From Achromobacter sp. UMC46 (GTDB taxonomy: Bacteria > Pseudomonadota > Gammaproteobacteria > Burkholderiales > Burkholderiaceae_B): DNA of 64,000 bases. The DNA lies in NCBI RefSeq assembly GCF_014170335.1, contig NZ_LZZS01000034.1, forward strand, positions 1 to 64,000, written 5' to 3'. The notes beneath the pieces are model-generated. The model saw nothing but the letters and a program-made list of their open reading frames with translations. It was not told where the DNA came from and did no database searches. Positions 54,222 to 61,939 of the stretch are shown here, piece by piece; position 1 is the stretch's first letter, and every line of letters begins with the position of its first letter. The position numbers were made by a program, and so were the translations under genes.

Positions 54222-54255
54222 GCCGATTGCGGCCGCCCGGGCGGCCGCAATCGGC
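54222..54255. repeat. 34-bp perfect palindrome in the tail of copy 3
   Basis: Arms of 17 bp, GCCGATTGCGGCCGCCC and its exact complement, meet without a spacer. The element contains GATTGCGG, the same octamer that opens the core of the four repeat copies. Confidence 0.85.
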
Positions 54256-54348
54256 ATACGCGCTGTGGATACGTCGTTGCGATGCTCGCTTGCGCGCGGG
54301 TGACAGGTGGTTTTTTGGTGCTTCCCGCAGTCATTGGGGGAGTGGAGC

Positions 54349-54409
54349 GACGGGTGGCGCGCGGCAAGCAACCGCACGTTTTTGCCGACCTGTACGCGCG
54401 CCACCCGTC
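54349..54409. repeat. 14-bp perfect inverted repeat next to the IS110 element
   Basis: GACGGGTGGCGCGC (54349-54362) and GCGCGCCACCCGTC (54396-54409) are exact complements. A nested GGCAA/TTGCC helix lies in the 33-nt loop. It begins ~50 bp left of the transposase stop codon. The stretch 53906-54459 holds no gene I can support. Confidence 0.7.
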
Positions 54410-54453
54410 TAATAGAAAGGCCGTCGTTCATCGAACGGACCAACCACCATTCG

Positions 54454-55531
54454 TAGATTCTATGGTTTGGCGCAAGCCTGGTTGGCGATAAATCGATTGA
54501 CGTCGAAGGGTTTGCGCGATTTCCATACGCCGAAGGCGATGCGTAGGAGTTTTCTGGCGATGATGTTTAGGGCCTGTGTTGAGGCCCAGCCCTTGGCTCG
54601 TAACGCTGCATAGAGGGGTTTGAAGGCAGCCGTTCGGCTGGCTGAAGTTGCCGCGTTATAGGCAAGGCTTCTCAGGGCCGCATCGCCCTGCTTGCTGAGT
54701 TTGCGCAGGCCTTTGTAGGCTCCAGATTCTTTGGGCCTGGGGTCTAGCCCCGCGTAGGCCACCACTGCGTCCGAAGAGGCGAACGGGATGCGGGCGAAGG
54801 CCGTCACCAGAGCGGCCCCAGTCAGCTTTCCCACACCGGTAATGCTAGTGATTAAGTTGAAGTCGTCGGCCAAGGCGGGTTCGGCAGCGATCTGATCCAG
54901 CATTTCGCGCTCAAGAGCATCTGCCAACTGCGCCAAGGCATCCAACGCGTGCTGGACCTGAGCTTGCGATCCCACGTGCTTATGCCGATCGCTGGACAGG
55001 CGCAGCCTCGTGCGCGTCGTGACCGCCACCTTGCGTAAGCGTTGGATCTGACTCAGGCGCTCGATGTGCTCCGGGCAGGGCTCGTAGCTGTGCAACCGCT
55101 CGTGCTCGAGCGCCACGTAACGCGCAATCATCACAGCGTCGAGTCGGTCGGTCTTGCCCCGTTGAGCCTGCGACTTGGCGTAATGGTGCAAGGCCTTGGG
55201 GTTCAGCACATAGACGCGTAGCCCACGTTCATATGCCAGGTCGGCCAACAGGCGCTCGTAGCCACCGGTGGACTCCATGGCAAGAACGCTTCCGGGCGGC
55301 AGCGTTTGCAACCATTTTTCCAAGCCAGTCGTTGAGTTTTTGACGACCCTGGTCAACGGCTTGGCCGCCCCGTGCATCGCCACAACAACTTCGGATTTCC
55401 CCACATCCACACCAAAGAAAGATTGAGAAGTTTGCATCTCTAGGCTCCCTGCGATAGCGTTGTGTCTGCTGGGGAAGCCGCGCCCGATGCGTTACCTTGC
55501 GATCAATCGGCGGTCACGGCCGCTAGATTCT
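54454..55531 (-). mobile_element. IS110-family insertion sequence (ends uncertain)
   Basis: An IS110-type transposase gene lies in a non-coding region that is rich in palindromes, without terminal inverted repeats. IS110 elements leave no classic ends or target duplication. The octamer TAGATTCT occurs at 54454-54461 and 55524-55531, just outside both ends of the gene, and is the only boundary hint I see. If the element also encodes a bridge RNA in its 5' non-coding end, the right boundary may lie further out (to about 55640). Confidence 0.5.
54460..55437 (-). CDS. IS110-family transposase
   Basis: The 325-residue recombinase has an N-terminal DEDD (RuvC-like) domain: GVDVGK (first Asp, about 10), AMESTGGYE (Glu, about 55) and KTDRLDA (Asp pair, about 95-100). 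The C-terminal transposase_20 domain has ITSITGVGKLTGAALV, YAGLDPRPKESG and GDAALRSLAYNAA (serine region). Length is normal and the frame is intact, so it may be active. It lies between two oppositely oriented structured repeats. Confidence 0.93.
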   Translation of the reverse strand: MQTSQSFFGVDVGKSEVVVAMHGAAKPLTRVVKNSTTGLEKWLQTLPPGSVLAMESTGGYERLLADLAYERGLRVYVLNPKALHHYAKSQAQRGKTDRLDAVMIARYVALEHERLHSYEPCPEHIERLSQIQRLRKVAVTTRTRLRLSSDRHKHVGSQAQVQHALDALAQLADALEREMLDQIAAEPALADDFNLITSITGVGKLTGAALVTAFARIPFASSDAVVAYAGLDPRPKESGAYKGLRKLSKQGDAALRSLAYNAATSASRTAAFKPLYAALRAKGWASTQALNIIARKLLRIAFGVWKSRKPFDVNRFIANQACAKP

Positions 55532-55660
55532 TAATCGACGTATTTGGGCGGGGTGGGATATCTACCGACGTCAGTCCGCTAATGACGGCTGATGGATGGG
55601 TGCGTCCCGGTCCCCAGCACCCCCGACGTGAGATCGGTAAGTGCTATAAAAACATACAAG

Positions 55661-55800
55661 GATGGGTGAAGCGCGGCAAACCTCGCAGAAGGATCGGAAC
55701 ACCCATCGCGCGCAACCCATCATGGCTGCACGCATCGATGATGGGTTGCGTGCGGCACGCGTCCATGTGTTCATGCCGGCCGGGACGCACTCCACCCATC
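55661..55800. repeat. Tandem REP-like hairpins with GATGGGT/ACCCATC arms
   Basis: Three adjacent palindromes share the arms GATGGGT and ACCCATC: 55661-55668 with 55700-55707, GCAACCCATCAT (55712-55723) with ATGATGGGTTGC (55738-55749), and 55740-55746 with 55794-55800. A further GGATGGGTG half occurs at 55594-55602. The arrangement resembles the REP/BIME-like intergenic repeats of Proteobacteria. No gene is supported in 55438-56277. Confidence 0.75.
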
Positions 55801-55963
55801 CTGCGGCACGGTCGACAGCGTCATTCGCACCATCGACAATGCCCCACACGATTGACGGCATCACGCACACGTTCAACAACATCTCCCACACGCGAAGCGA
55901 AAAAAGCCCCGACGCAAGACGCTGCGTAAGCTCCACGAGGCCGCCCGCGCGGCCGGCATGGAG

Positions 55964-56056
55964 CGGGCCCCGCAAGATCTTCCACCACCACCCGCCGTGG
56001 GTGGGAACCCCAAGCAAGCCGCCCGCCCCTGCTGACGCAAGATTGCGACTGCTGGA
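55964..56056 (-). repeat. Tail of repeat copy 4
   Basis: Read on the minus strand this runs from copy 4 through GCAATCTTGCGTCAG and TGCTTGGGGTTC to GGAAGATCTTGCGGGGCCCG. It parallels 26327-26412 beside copy 1. The shared order of blocks shows that tail and core travel together. Confidence 0.75.
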
Positions 56057-56221
56057 GCCCGGCGCGTCGGTCGCCTGGGCGGTGCGGGGCGTCGATAAGC
56101 CCGAGGGAATCTGAAGGCAGTTGCCGCAGGCAACAACGAAGATGACGATGGGGGAGTTCGGAGCGAAGGCTCCGAACCGCAATCGTTGACCCGCACTGCC
56201 CAGGCGACCGACGCGCCGGGC
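56057..56221 (-). repeat. Structured repeat element, copy 4 (subtype I)
   Basis: A 32-bp inverted repeat with a single mismatch bounds it (56057-56088 and 56190-56221). On the minus strand the core reads CGATTGCGGT, hairpin GTTCGGAGC/GCTCCGAAC (56156-56177), CGTCATCTTCGT, hairpin GTTGCC/GGCAAC (56120-56134), CCTTCAGATTCCCTCGGGC. It starts 57 bp after the dppF-like stop codon, in the direction of that gene. Confidence 0.87.
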
Positions 56222-56251
56222 GTCAAAAGAACTCCCTCGCTCCGCAAGCAG

Positions 56252-56277
56252 CACAACAACAACAACAACAACAACAA
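56252..56277. repeat. Trinucleotide microsatellite directly after the dppF-like stop codon
   Basis: Eight CAA units (TTG on the coding strand) lie immediately behind the TAG stop. The tract is prone to slipped-strand changes, but being outside the frame it would alter only the 3' untranslated region. Confidence 0.9.
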
Positions 56278-57264
56278 CTAAGCCGCCACCGCCCTCTTCT
56301 CCCACCTCACCGCATGACACCGTAACTGCCGCCCACCCACGCTACTAACCTCCGGTACATCCACGCGGCACTCTTCCCGGGCATCCGGGCATCGGGGATG
56401 AAACGTGCACCCAGCCGGCGGCTGGATCGGGTTCGGCACTTCGCCGCCCATTGGTTCCCGGTCCCGCCTGGGATCTTCCAAGTCCGGAATTGTGTCCAGC
56501 AACATCCTCGTATACGGATGCTGCGGCGAATCGAACAGCTGGTCCGCGGAGGCCTGCTCGACGATCCGGCCCAGATACATCACCGCCACGCTGTCCGACA
56601 CATGGCGCACCACCGACAGGTTGTGGCTGATGAATACGTAAGTCAGGCCGAATTCCTTTTGCAGGTCGCCCATCAGGTTCAGGATCTGCGCCTGCACCGA
56701 TACGTCCAGGGCGGAGGTGGGCTCGTCGCAGACCAGGAACTCGGCTTCCGTCGCCAATGCGCGGGCAATCGAGATGCGTTGGCGCTGGCCGCCCGAGAAC
56801 TCGTGGGGGAAGCGGCCCGCGTCGCTGGCGGACAGGCCCACCAGTTCCAGCAGCTCGTCGACGCGGCGGCGCGTGTCGGCGGGGGTGGCCCGCAGGCCCA
56901 GCGTGATGATGGGTTCGGCCACGATGTTGCCGACGCGCCAGCGCGGGTTCAGACTGGCGTACGGGTCCTGGAAGATCATCTGGGGGTGCAGCACGCCGCC
57001 CGTGCGGTTGCGGCCGTATTCCAGCTTGCCGCGCGTCGGGGCGACCAGGCCCACCAGCAGCTTTGCCAGCGTGGACTTGCCGCAGCCGGATTCGCCCACG
57101 ATGCTCAACGTGGTGCCTCGGGGCACCGCCAGCGACACGCCGTCCACCGCCTTCAGCGTCTGTTCGGACTGGCGCGACAGCGTGCGTTCCAGCCAGGGCG
57201 GCGACACGTCGAACCAGCAGGCCAGGTCATCCGCCCGCAACAGCAGGTCATCGTTACGCGGCAT
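56278..57264 (-). CDS. Peptide/opine-type ABC transporter ATP-binding protein (DppF/OppF-like)
   Basis: The 328-residue ATPase has Walker A GESGCGKS (about 54-61), signature FSGGQRQR and Walker B FLVCDEPTSALD. The C-terminal oligopeptide-transporter domain has the cysteine motif TFHPRCPDAREEC, typical of the DppD/F pair. The ATG at 57264 overlaps the upstream dppD-like gene by 11 bp. It is the last gene of the operon. The substrate is probably not a peptide, given the two amidohydrolase genes inside the operon. Confidence 0.9.
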   Translation of the reverse strand: MPRNDDLLLRADDLACWFDVSPPWLERTLSRQSEQTLKAVDGVSLAVPRGTTLSIVGESGCGKSTLAKLLVGLVAPTRGKLEYGRNRTGGVLHPQMIFQDPYASLNPRWRVGNIVAEPIITLGLRATPADTRRRVDELLELVGLSASDAGRFPHEFSGGQRQRISIARALATEAEFLVCDEPTSALDVSVQAQILNLMGDLQKEFGLTYVFISHNLSVVRHVSDSVAVMYLGRIVEQASADQLFDSPQHPYTRMLLDTIPDLEDPRRDREPMGGEVPNPIQPPAGCTFHPRCPDAREECRVDVPEVSSVGGRQLRCHAVRWEKRAVAA

Positions 57265-58294
57265 GAGCGACTCCTCCTTGGTGCAGCCAGCAGGCGCTGA
57301 CGGTGGCGCCCGCGGGGGACGCGGCCAATGGCGGGCGGGACTGCGCACAGCGCGGTCCCGCCGCAGCGCAACGGGGGTGGAAGGCACAGCCGTCGGGCAT
57401 GGCGTGCAGGCGAGGCATGGCGCCGTCGATCTGGTTCAGCCGCGCGGCGCGCTTGCGCAGGCCCGGAATGGCGTTCATCAGGCCCTGGGTATAGGGATGT
57501 CCGGGGCGGCGCAGCACGTCCAGCACCGGGCCGACCTCGACGATGCGGCCGGCATACATCACGGCCACACGGTCCGCGGTTTCGGCGATGACACCCATGT
57601 CGTGCGTCACCAGCAGCACCGAGGTGCCCTGCTCCCGGCACAGCCGGCGCAACAGCGCCGTGATCTGCGCCTGCACGGAGACGTCCAGCGCCGTCGTGGG
57701 CTCGTCGGCGATGATCAGCGCGGGGCGCGCCGCCAAGGCCAGTGCGATGACCACGCGCTGGCGCATGCCGCCCGAAAACTGGTGCGGGTAGTGGTCGATG
57801 CGCTTGTCGGCCGCAGGGATGCCCACGGCCAGCAGCAGTTCCAGCGCACGGGCACGCGCGGCGGCGGCCGAAGACTTGTCGTGGTGGCGGATGGTTTCGA
57901 CCAGCTGGTCGCCAACCGTGAACAACGGGTGCAGGCTGGTCAGCGGGTCTTGGAAGATCGCGCCGATCTCTTTGCCGCGCAAGCGCTGGCGTGCCTTGGG
58001 CGGCAGGTTGTCGATGCGCTTGCCCGCCAGATGGATCTCGCCCCCGCCCAATCGGCCGGGCGGCTCCAGCAGGCCGATCACGGCCATGCCGGTCAGTGAC
58101 TTGCCCGCGCCGGACTCGCCCACCATGCCCAGGATCTCGCCGGGCTGGATGTCGAAACTGATGTCGCGCGTGGCGACCAGGACGCCGTGGCGCGTGGGGA
58201 ATTCCACGGACAGGCCGCGCACCGACAAGGTCGGGATGCCGGCGGGCACGGCGTGGGCGGCGGGCGGTGCCGGCCGGGACAGGATTGCCATCAT
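57254..58294 (-). CDS. Peptide/opine-type ABC transporter ATP-binding protein (DppD/OppD-like)
   Basis: The 346-residue ATPase has Walker A GESGAGKS (about 59-66), Q-loop IFQDPLTSLHP, signature FSGGMRQR and Walker B LIIADEPTTALD. A C-terminal cysteine motif lies in AFHPRCAAAGPRC. It forms a heterodimer with the DppF-like protein. The start overlaps the upstream amidohydrolase stop by 4 bp. Confidence 0.9.
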   Translation of the reverse strand: MMAILSRPAPPAAHAVPAGIPTLSVRGLSVEFPTRHGVLVATRDISFDIQPGEILGMVGESGAGKSLTGMAVIGLLEPPGRLGGGEIHLAGKRIDNLPPKARQRLRGKEIGAIFQDPLTSLHPLFTVGDQLVETIRHHDKSSAAAARARALELLLAVGIPAADKRIDHYPHQFSGGMRQRVVIALALAARPALIIADEPTTALDVSVQAQITALLRRLCREQGTSVLLVTHDMGVIAETADRVAVMYAGRIVEVGPVLDVLRRPGHPYTQGLMNAIPGLRKRAARLNQIDGAMPRLHAMPDGCAFHPRCAAAGPRCAQSRPPLAASPAGATVSACWLHQGGVAHAA

Positions 58295-59778
58295 GACGGG
58301 CTCCTTGCGGGACGCGGATAGCTGGAAGAGAAAATCTGGTCGACCGGGGGATGGCCCCAGGTGCGGTCGGGGTAGCGCGCGATCATGCCGTCGAACTGCG
58401 ATTGCGCCTGCTCTTGCGCCAGGCGCGCGTCGAAACCGGAGATATGGCCGTCCACCATCACGAAGCGGCCGTCAATGATCACCTGCGACACGTCGCGCCC
58501 GCTGCCGCTGACCATCAGCGTCTGGATCGGATCGATCATCTGGCCGTTGCGGCCGTGCGAAAAATCGAACACGACGATATCCGCCTTGGCGCCCGCCGCC
58601 AGCCGGCCCAGGTCCGGCCGGCCCAGGGCATCCGCGCCGCCGACGGTGGCGGCGTCGTAGTAGTCTTCGGATCGGACGGCCTCGGTGGACCCATCCGCCA
58701 CCCGGCAAAGCATCATCCCGACCTGCATGTTCAACACCATGTCGGGCGGCCAGGTGTCGGTGCCCATGCCGATGTTCACGCCCATCTTGCGGTAGCGCGC
58801 GAACGATTCCAGCGTCGCGCCGTGGCGCCCCGACACCAGCGGGCAATGCACGATGCTGGCGCCCGCGTCGCGGATGATCTCGATATCGTGCCCGGGCCGG
58901 TCGATATGGCGCGAACCGGACACGTAGGTGCCGTGCGGCAGCAAGGCGCGCTCCGACAGGAAGTCCAGGCTTTGCAGCCACTCCGGCGGGCTCATGCCGT
59001 GCTGCTCCAGCACCAGGTCGTATTCCAGGCGCGACTGGCAGCAATGCAGCCGGATCGGAATACCGCGTTCGCGCGCGGCCGCGGCCGAGGCGCGCAGCAA
59101 GCCGGGCGTGCACGTCTCGATGCGGTCGGGCGACAGCATGGCGCGCACGCGGCCGTCGTGGCGCCCTTCGATCTCGTCGCAGAACGCCACGGCCTCGGCC
59201 AGGCCGGCCATGCCGCGCGCCTCGTCGTAGTGGCAGCGGATCTTGCCCGCGCTATCCACATACGTATGGCCGCTGCGGTACGCCGGCCCCAGATACACGC
59301 GCAGCCCCAGCTCGCCGGCCGCGTTGGCCGCCGACAGGAATTCGTCGCGGGTCTCGCCCCAGACGCGGTAGAACAGCGACGCGATGGGCAGCGCCGTGGT
59401 GATCCCGTTGCGGATCAGCTGCGCGAACGCGTAGCGCTTCTGAAAGGCCAGTTCGGCGGGGGTGTACATCTCGTACGGCCCCTGCTTCATGTACGTGTCC
59501 GGCCAGATGCGGCCTTTGCGCCAGGCGGGCGAATTGTCGAAACCCAGAATGGTCGTGTCCAGGTCGGACAGCGCGTCCAGGTCGACGAAGCCCGGGCCGA
59601 TCACCGCCCGGCCGTAGTCGTGGCGGCGCACGGCCTGCCCCGGATAGCGGTGGCCGACGTAGACGATGCGGTCGCCTTCGAAGACGACCTCGCCGTTCTC
59701 ATACAGGCAGTGGCGCCCGTTTTCATGGCCGACCACCCAGCGGGCGGTCAGCAGGATGGGACCTTCGGCGGCGCGCAT
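58291..59778 (-). CDS. Amidohydrolase-superfamily protein lacking the first HxH metal motif
   Basis: The 495-residue protein is related to the chlorohydrolase/ATZ-TRZ branch of amidohydrolases. The flanking beta-sandwich, the later histidines (RLHCCQS, about 234; HCPLVSGRHG, about 305) and the aspartate in GMGTDTWPPD (about 333) are recognisable. The strand-1 motif, normally GxINxHxH, reads GPGFVDLDALSDLD here, with no histidine. Metal binding must differ, or the enzyme may act without metal. Substrate unknown. It overlaps its downstream neighbour by 4 bp and its upstream neighbour by 1 bp, inside the ABC transporter operon. Confidence 0.85.
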   Translation of the reverse strand: MRAAEGPILLTARWVVGHENGRHCLYENGEVVFEGDRIVYVGHRYPGQAVRRHDYGRAVIGPGFVDLDALSDLDTTILGFDNSPAWRKGRIWPDTYMKQGPYEMYTPAELAFQKRYAFAQLIRNGITTALPIASLFYRVWGETRDEFLSAANAAGELGLRVYLGPAYRSGHTYVDSAGKIRCHYDEARGMAGLAEAVAFCDEIEGRHDGRVRAMLSPDRIETCTPGLLRASAAAARERGIPIRLHCCQSRLEYDLVLEQHGMSPPEWLQSLDFLSERALLPHGTYVSGSRHIDRPGHDIEIIRDAGASIVHCPLVSGRHGATLESFARYRKMGVNIGMGTDTWPPDMVLNMQVGMMLCRVADGSTEAVRSEDYYDAATVGGADALGRPDLGRLAAGAKADIVVFDFSHGRNGQMIDPIQTLMVSGSGRDVSQVIIDGRFVMVDGHISGFDARLAQEQAQSQFDGMIARYPDRTWGHPPVDQIFSSSYPRPARSPS

Positions 59779-60971
59779 CAGGGCGCCTCCGCCAGCGCGC
59801 GGCCATCCCGCGCGACCACGCGGCCGCGCTTGACGACCAGCTTGCGAACCGGCCGCGCCACGATCGCCTCGGCGACCGTTTCAGCGTCCACCAGCACGAA
59901 GTCCGCGTGGCAGCCGGGCGCCAGGCCGTAGTCCGGCAGATTCATGACGCGCGCGTTGCCATAGGTAGCCACGTCCAGCGCCAGCGCCAGCTCGTCGTCG
60001 CGGCGGAAGTTGTTGCGCAAGCCGACCAGCATGGTGCGTTCCAGCATGTCGGGCTTGCCATAGGGGCCCCAGGTATCGCGCATGCCGTCGTTGCCCGTAC
60101 AGACGGTGACGCCCGCCTGGCGCAGGCGCGCCACGTTGGGCACCGGGCGCGACGCGGAACCGGTCGTCATGATGTGCACGCCCGCCTCCAGCAGGCCGTC
60201 GGTCAGCGCCTGCACCGCCTGCGTGTCGGTCATCCCCAGGCAGAACGAATGCGACAGGGTGACCTTGCCCTGCATGCCCAGCGCCAGCACGCGGTCGATC
60301 GTCATCTGCATCGAAAACGCGCCCAGCTCGCCCGCCTCGTGCAGATGGATGTCGATCGGCTTGCCGTGCTTGTCGGCCAGGCCGAAGATGGCGTCCAGAT
60401 GTCCCTTGGGGTCGCGGTCCATCCCGGCCGGGTCCAGCCCGCCCACGACTTCCGCACCCATGCGCAGGGCCTCGTCCATCAGTTCGAGCGTGCCCGGGCG
60501 GATCAGCAGCCCGCTTTGCGGGAAAGCCACCAGCTCCACGTCGATCTGGTCGCGGTACTGCTCGCGGGCGCGCATCACGCCTTCGATGGCCGCCAGCCCG
60601 ATGTCGGTATCCACGTCCACATGGCTGCGGATATGGCTGGTGCCGTCGGCGATCGACATGACGATCTGCCGCGCCGACTGGCGGTACGGGTCGATGCCCA
60701 GGCGCTTCTTCTCCGCGCGCTCGTTCTCGATCTTGTCGATCAGCCGCGGCCCTACGTCGTTGCGGTACCAGGGCATGCCGTACATCGTCTTGTCCAGATG
60801 CGCGTGGGCGTCGATCAGCCCCGGCAGCAACAGGGCGCCGCCGCCGTCCACCACCGGCACGCCCGCAGGGGCGTCGCCGCCCCACGCCTGGATGCGCCCG
60901 TCGCGCACCAGCACCGACGTCGGCTCGCCGCCCGCCGGGCGCACTCGGGTATACAGCGTTGCGTTTTCCAT
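59778..60971 (-). CDS. Amidohydrolase, cytosine deaminase-like
   Basis: The 397-residue amidohydrolase resembles CodA and AtzC, which remove amino groups from cytosine or s-triazine compounds. The metal ligands are complete: DAHAHLDKT (HxH, about 56-58), DIHLHEAGE (about 205), SHSFCLG (about 238) and CTGNDGMRDTWGPYG (Asp, about 305). It probably deaminates or hydrolyses the compound imported by the surrounding transporter. The exact substrate cannot be inferred. The stop overlaps the next gene's ATG by one base. Confidence 0.87.
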   Translation of the reverse strand: MENATLYTRVRPAGGEPTSVLVRDGRIQAWGGDAPAGVPVVDGGGALLLPGLIDAHAHLDKTMYGMPWYRNDVGPRLIDKIENERAEKKRLGIDPYRQSARQIVMSIADGTSHIRSHVDVDTDIGLAAIEGVMRAREQYRDQIDVELVAFPQSGLLIRPGTLELMDEALRMGAEVVGGLDPAGMDRDPKGHLDAIFGLADKHGKPIDIHLHEAGELGAFSMQMTIDRVLALGMQGKVTLSHSFCLGMTDTQAVQALTDGLLEAGVHIMTTGSASRPVPNVARLRQAGVTVCTGNDGMRDTWGPYGKPDMLERTMLVGLRNNFRRDDELALALDVATYGNARVMNLPDYGLAPGCHADFVLVDAETVAEAIVARPVRKLVVKRGRVVARDGRALAEAP

Positions 60972-60997
60972 GCTTGACCTCTATTCAACAAGGCGCC

Positions 60998-61939
60998 TTA
61001 GCGCAAACGGGGATTCAGGGCGTCGCGCAGCCAATCGCCCAGCAGGTTCACCACCAGCACGATCAGGCTCAAGTAAAGCGCGGGGAAGACCACCACCCAC
61101 CACTGCCCGGAAAACAGGAACTGGTTGCCCAGGCGGATCAGGGTGCCCAGCGACGGCTCGGTGGGCGGCATGCCCACGCCAAGGAAGCTCAGCGTGGCCT
61201 CGATCAGGATGGCCAGCCCCAGGTTAAGCGTGGCGGTCACCATGACGGGTGTCAGCGTATTGGGCAGAATGTGGGTCAGCATGATGCGCAAGGGGCTGAC
61301 CCGGATCAGGCGCGCCGCCTGCACGTATTCCTTGCCGCGTTCGACCAGCGCCGAGGCCCGGACCGTGCGGGCGTACTGCACCCAGTTGGTCATGGAGATG
61401 GCCAGGATCAGGATCACGGACGACAGCGTTTCGCGCAGGCCTGGCGGCAGCATTTGCCGGAACACCGCCGTGACCAGGATGGCCACGAGAATGGTGGGGA
61501 TGCTGAGCAGCGTGTCGCCCACCCGCATCAGCGCGTTGTCGATCCAGCCACCGAAGTAGCCCGCGGCCAGCCCCACCAGCAGGCCGATCGCCAGCGACAG
61601 CACCACCGTCGCCAGCCCGATCACGAGCGACATGCGCGAGCCATACAGGATGGCCGACCACACGTCGCGGCCCTGCGTGTCGGTGCCCAGCAGGAATTGC
61701 GGGTCGGCGCCGTCCACCCAGAATGGCGGCAGCTCGGCGTTCAGCAGGTCCAGCTGCGCCAGGTCGTAGGGGTTCTGTGGTGCGATCCACGGCGCGAACG
61801 CGGCCAACAGCACCACCACTACCAGCACGATGCCCGCGCCCATCGCCACATAGTCGTGCCGCAGGCTCCACCACAGGTCGCTTTGCAGGAAGCGGGACAG
61901 CCGACTCTGCGCGCCGCCCGAAAAAGGTTTAGTGAGCAT
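60998..61939 (-). CDS. Peptide/opine-type ABC transporter permease (DppC-like)
   Basis: The 313-residue permease has an N-terminal cytoplasmic tail, a first helix (about 32-52) and five further helices. The EAA-loop region is EYVQAARLIRVSPLRIM. It pairs with the DppB-like permease, which it overlaps by 11 bp. Confidence 0.92.
   Translation of the reverse strand: MLTKPFSGGAQSRLSRFLQSDLWWSLRHDYVAMGAGIVLVVVVLLAAFAPWIAPQNPYDLAQLDLLNAELPPFWVDGADPQFLLGTDTQGRDVWSAILYGSRMSLVIGLATVVLSLAIGLLVGLAAGYFGGWIDNALMRVGDTLLSIPTILVAILVTAVFRQMLPPGLRETLSSVILILAISMTNWVQYARTVRASALVERGKEYVQAARLIRVSPLRIMLTHILPNTLTPVMVTATLNLGLAILIEATLSFLGVGMPPTEPSLGTLIRLGNQFLFSGQWWVVVFPALYLSLIVLVVNLLGDWLRDALNPRLR

Noticed and set aside
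53916..54412. Open frames between dctM and the IS110 transposase
   Set aside because: They cover the repeat and palindromes, with no ribosome site and no recognisable protein.
55661..55800. CRISPR array
   Set aside because: The repeated units are palindromes of unequal spacing with shared arms, not direct repeats with unique spacers, and no cas genes are present.
55462..56114. Plus-strand open frames between the transposase and the dppF-like gene
   Set aside because: The sequence is made of palindromes. The predicted products are Arg/Pro/Ser-rich without domain features.
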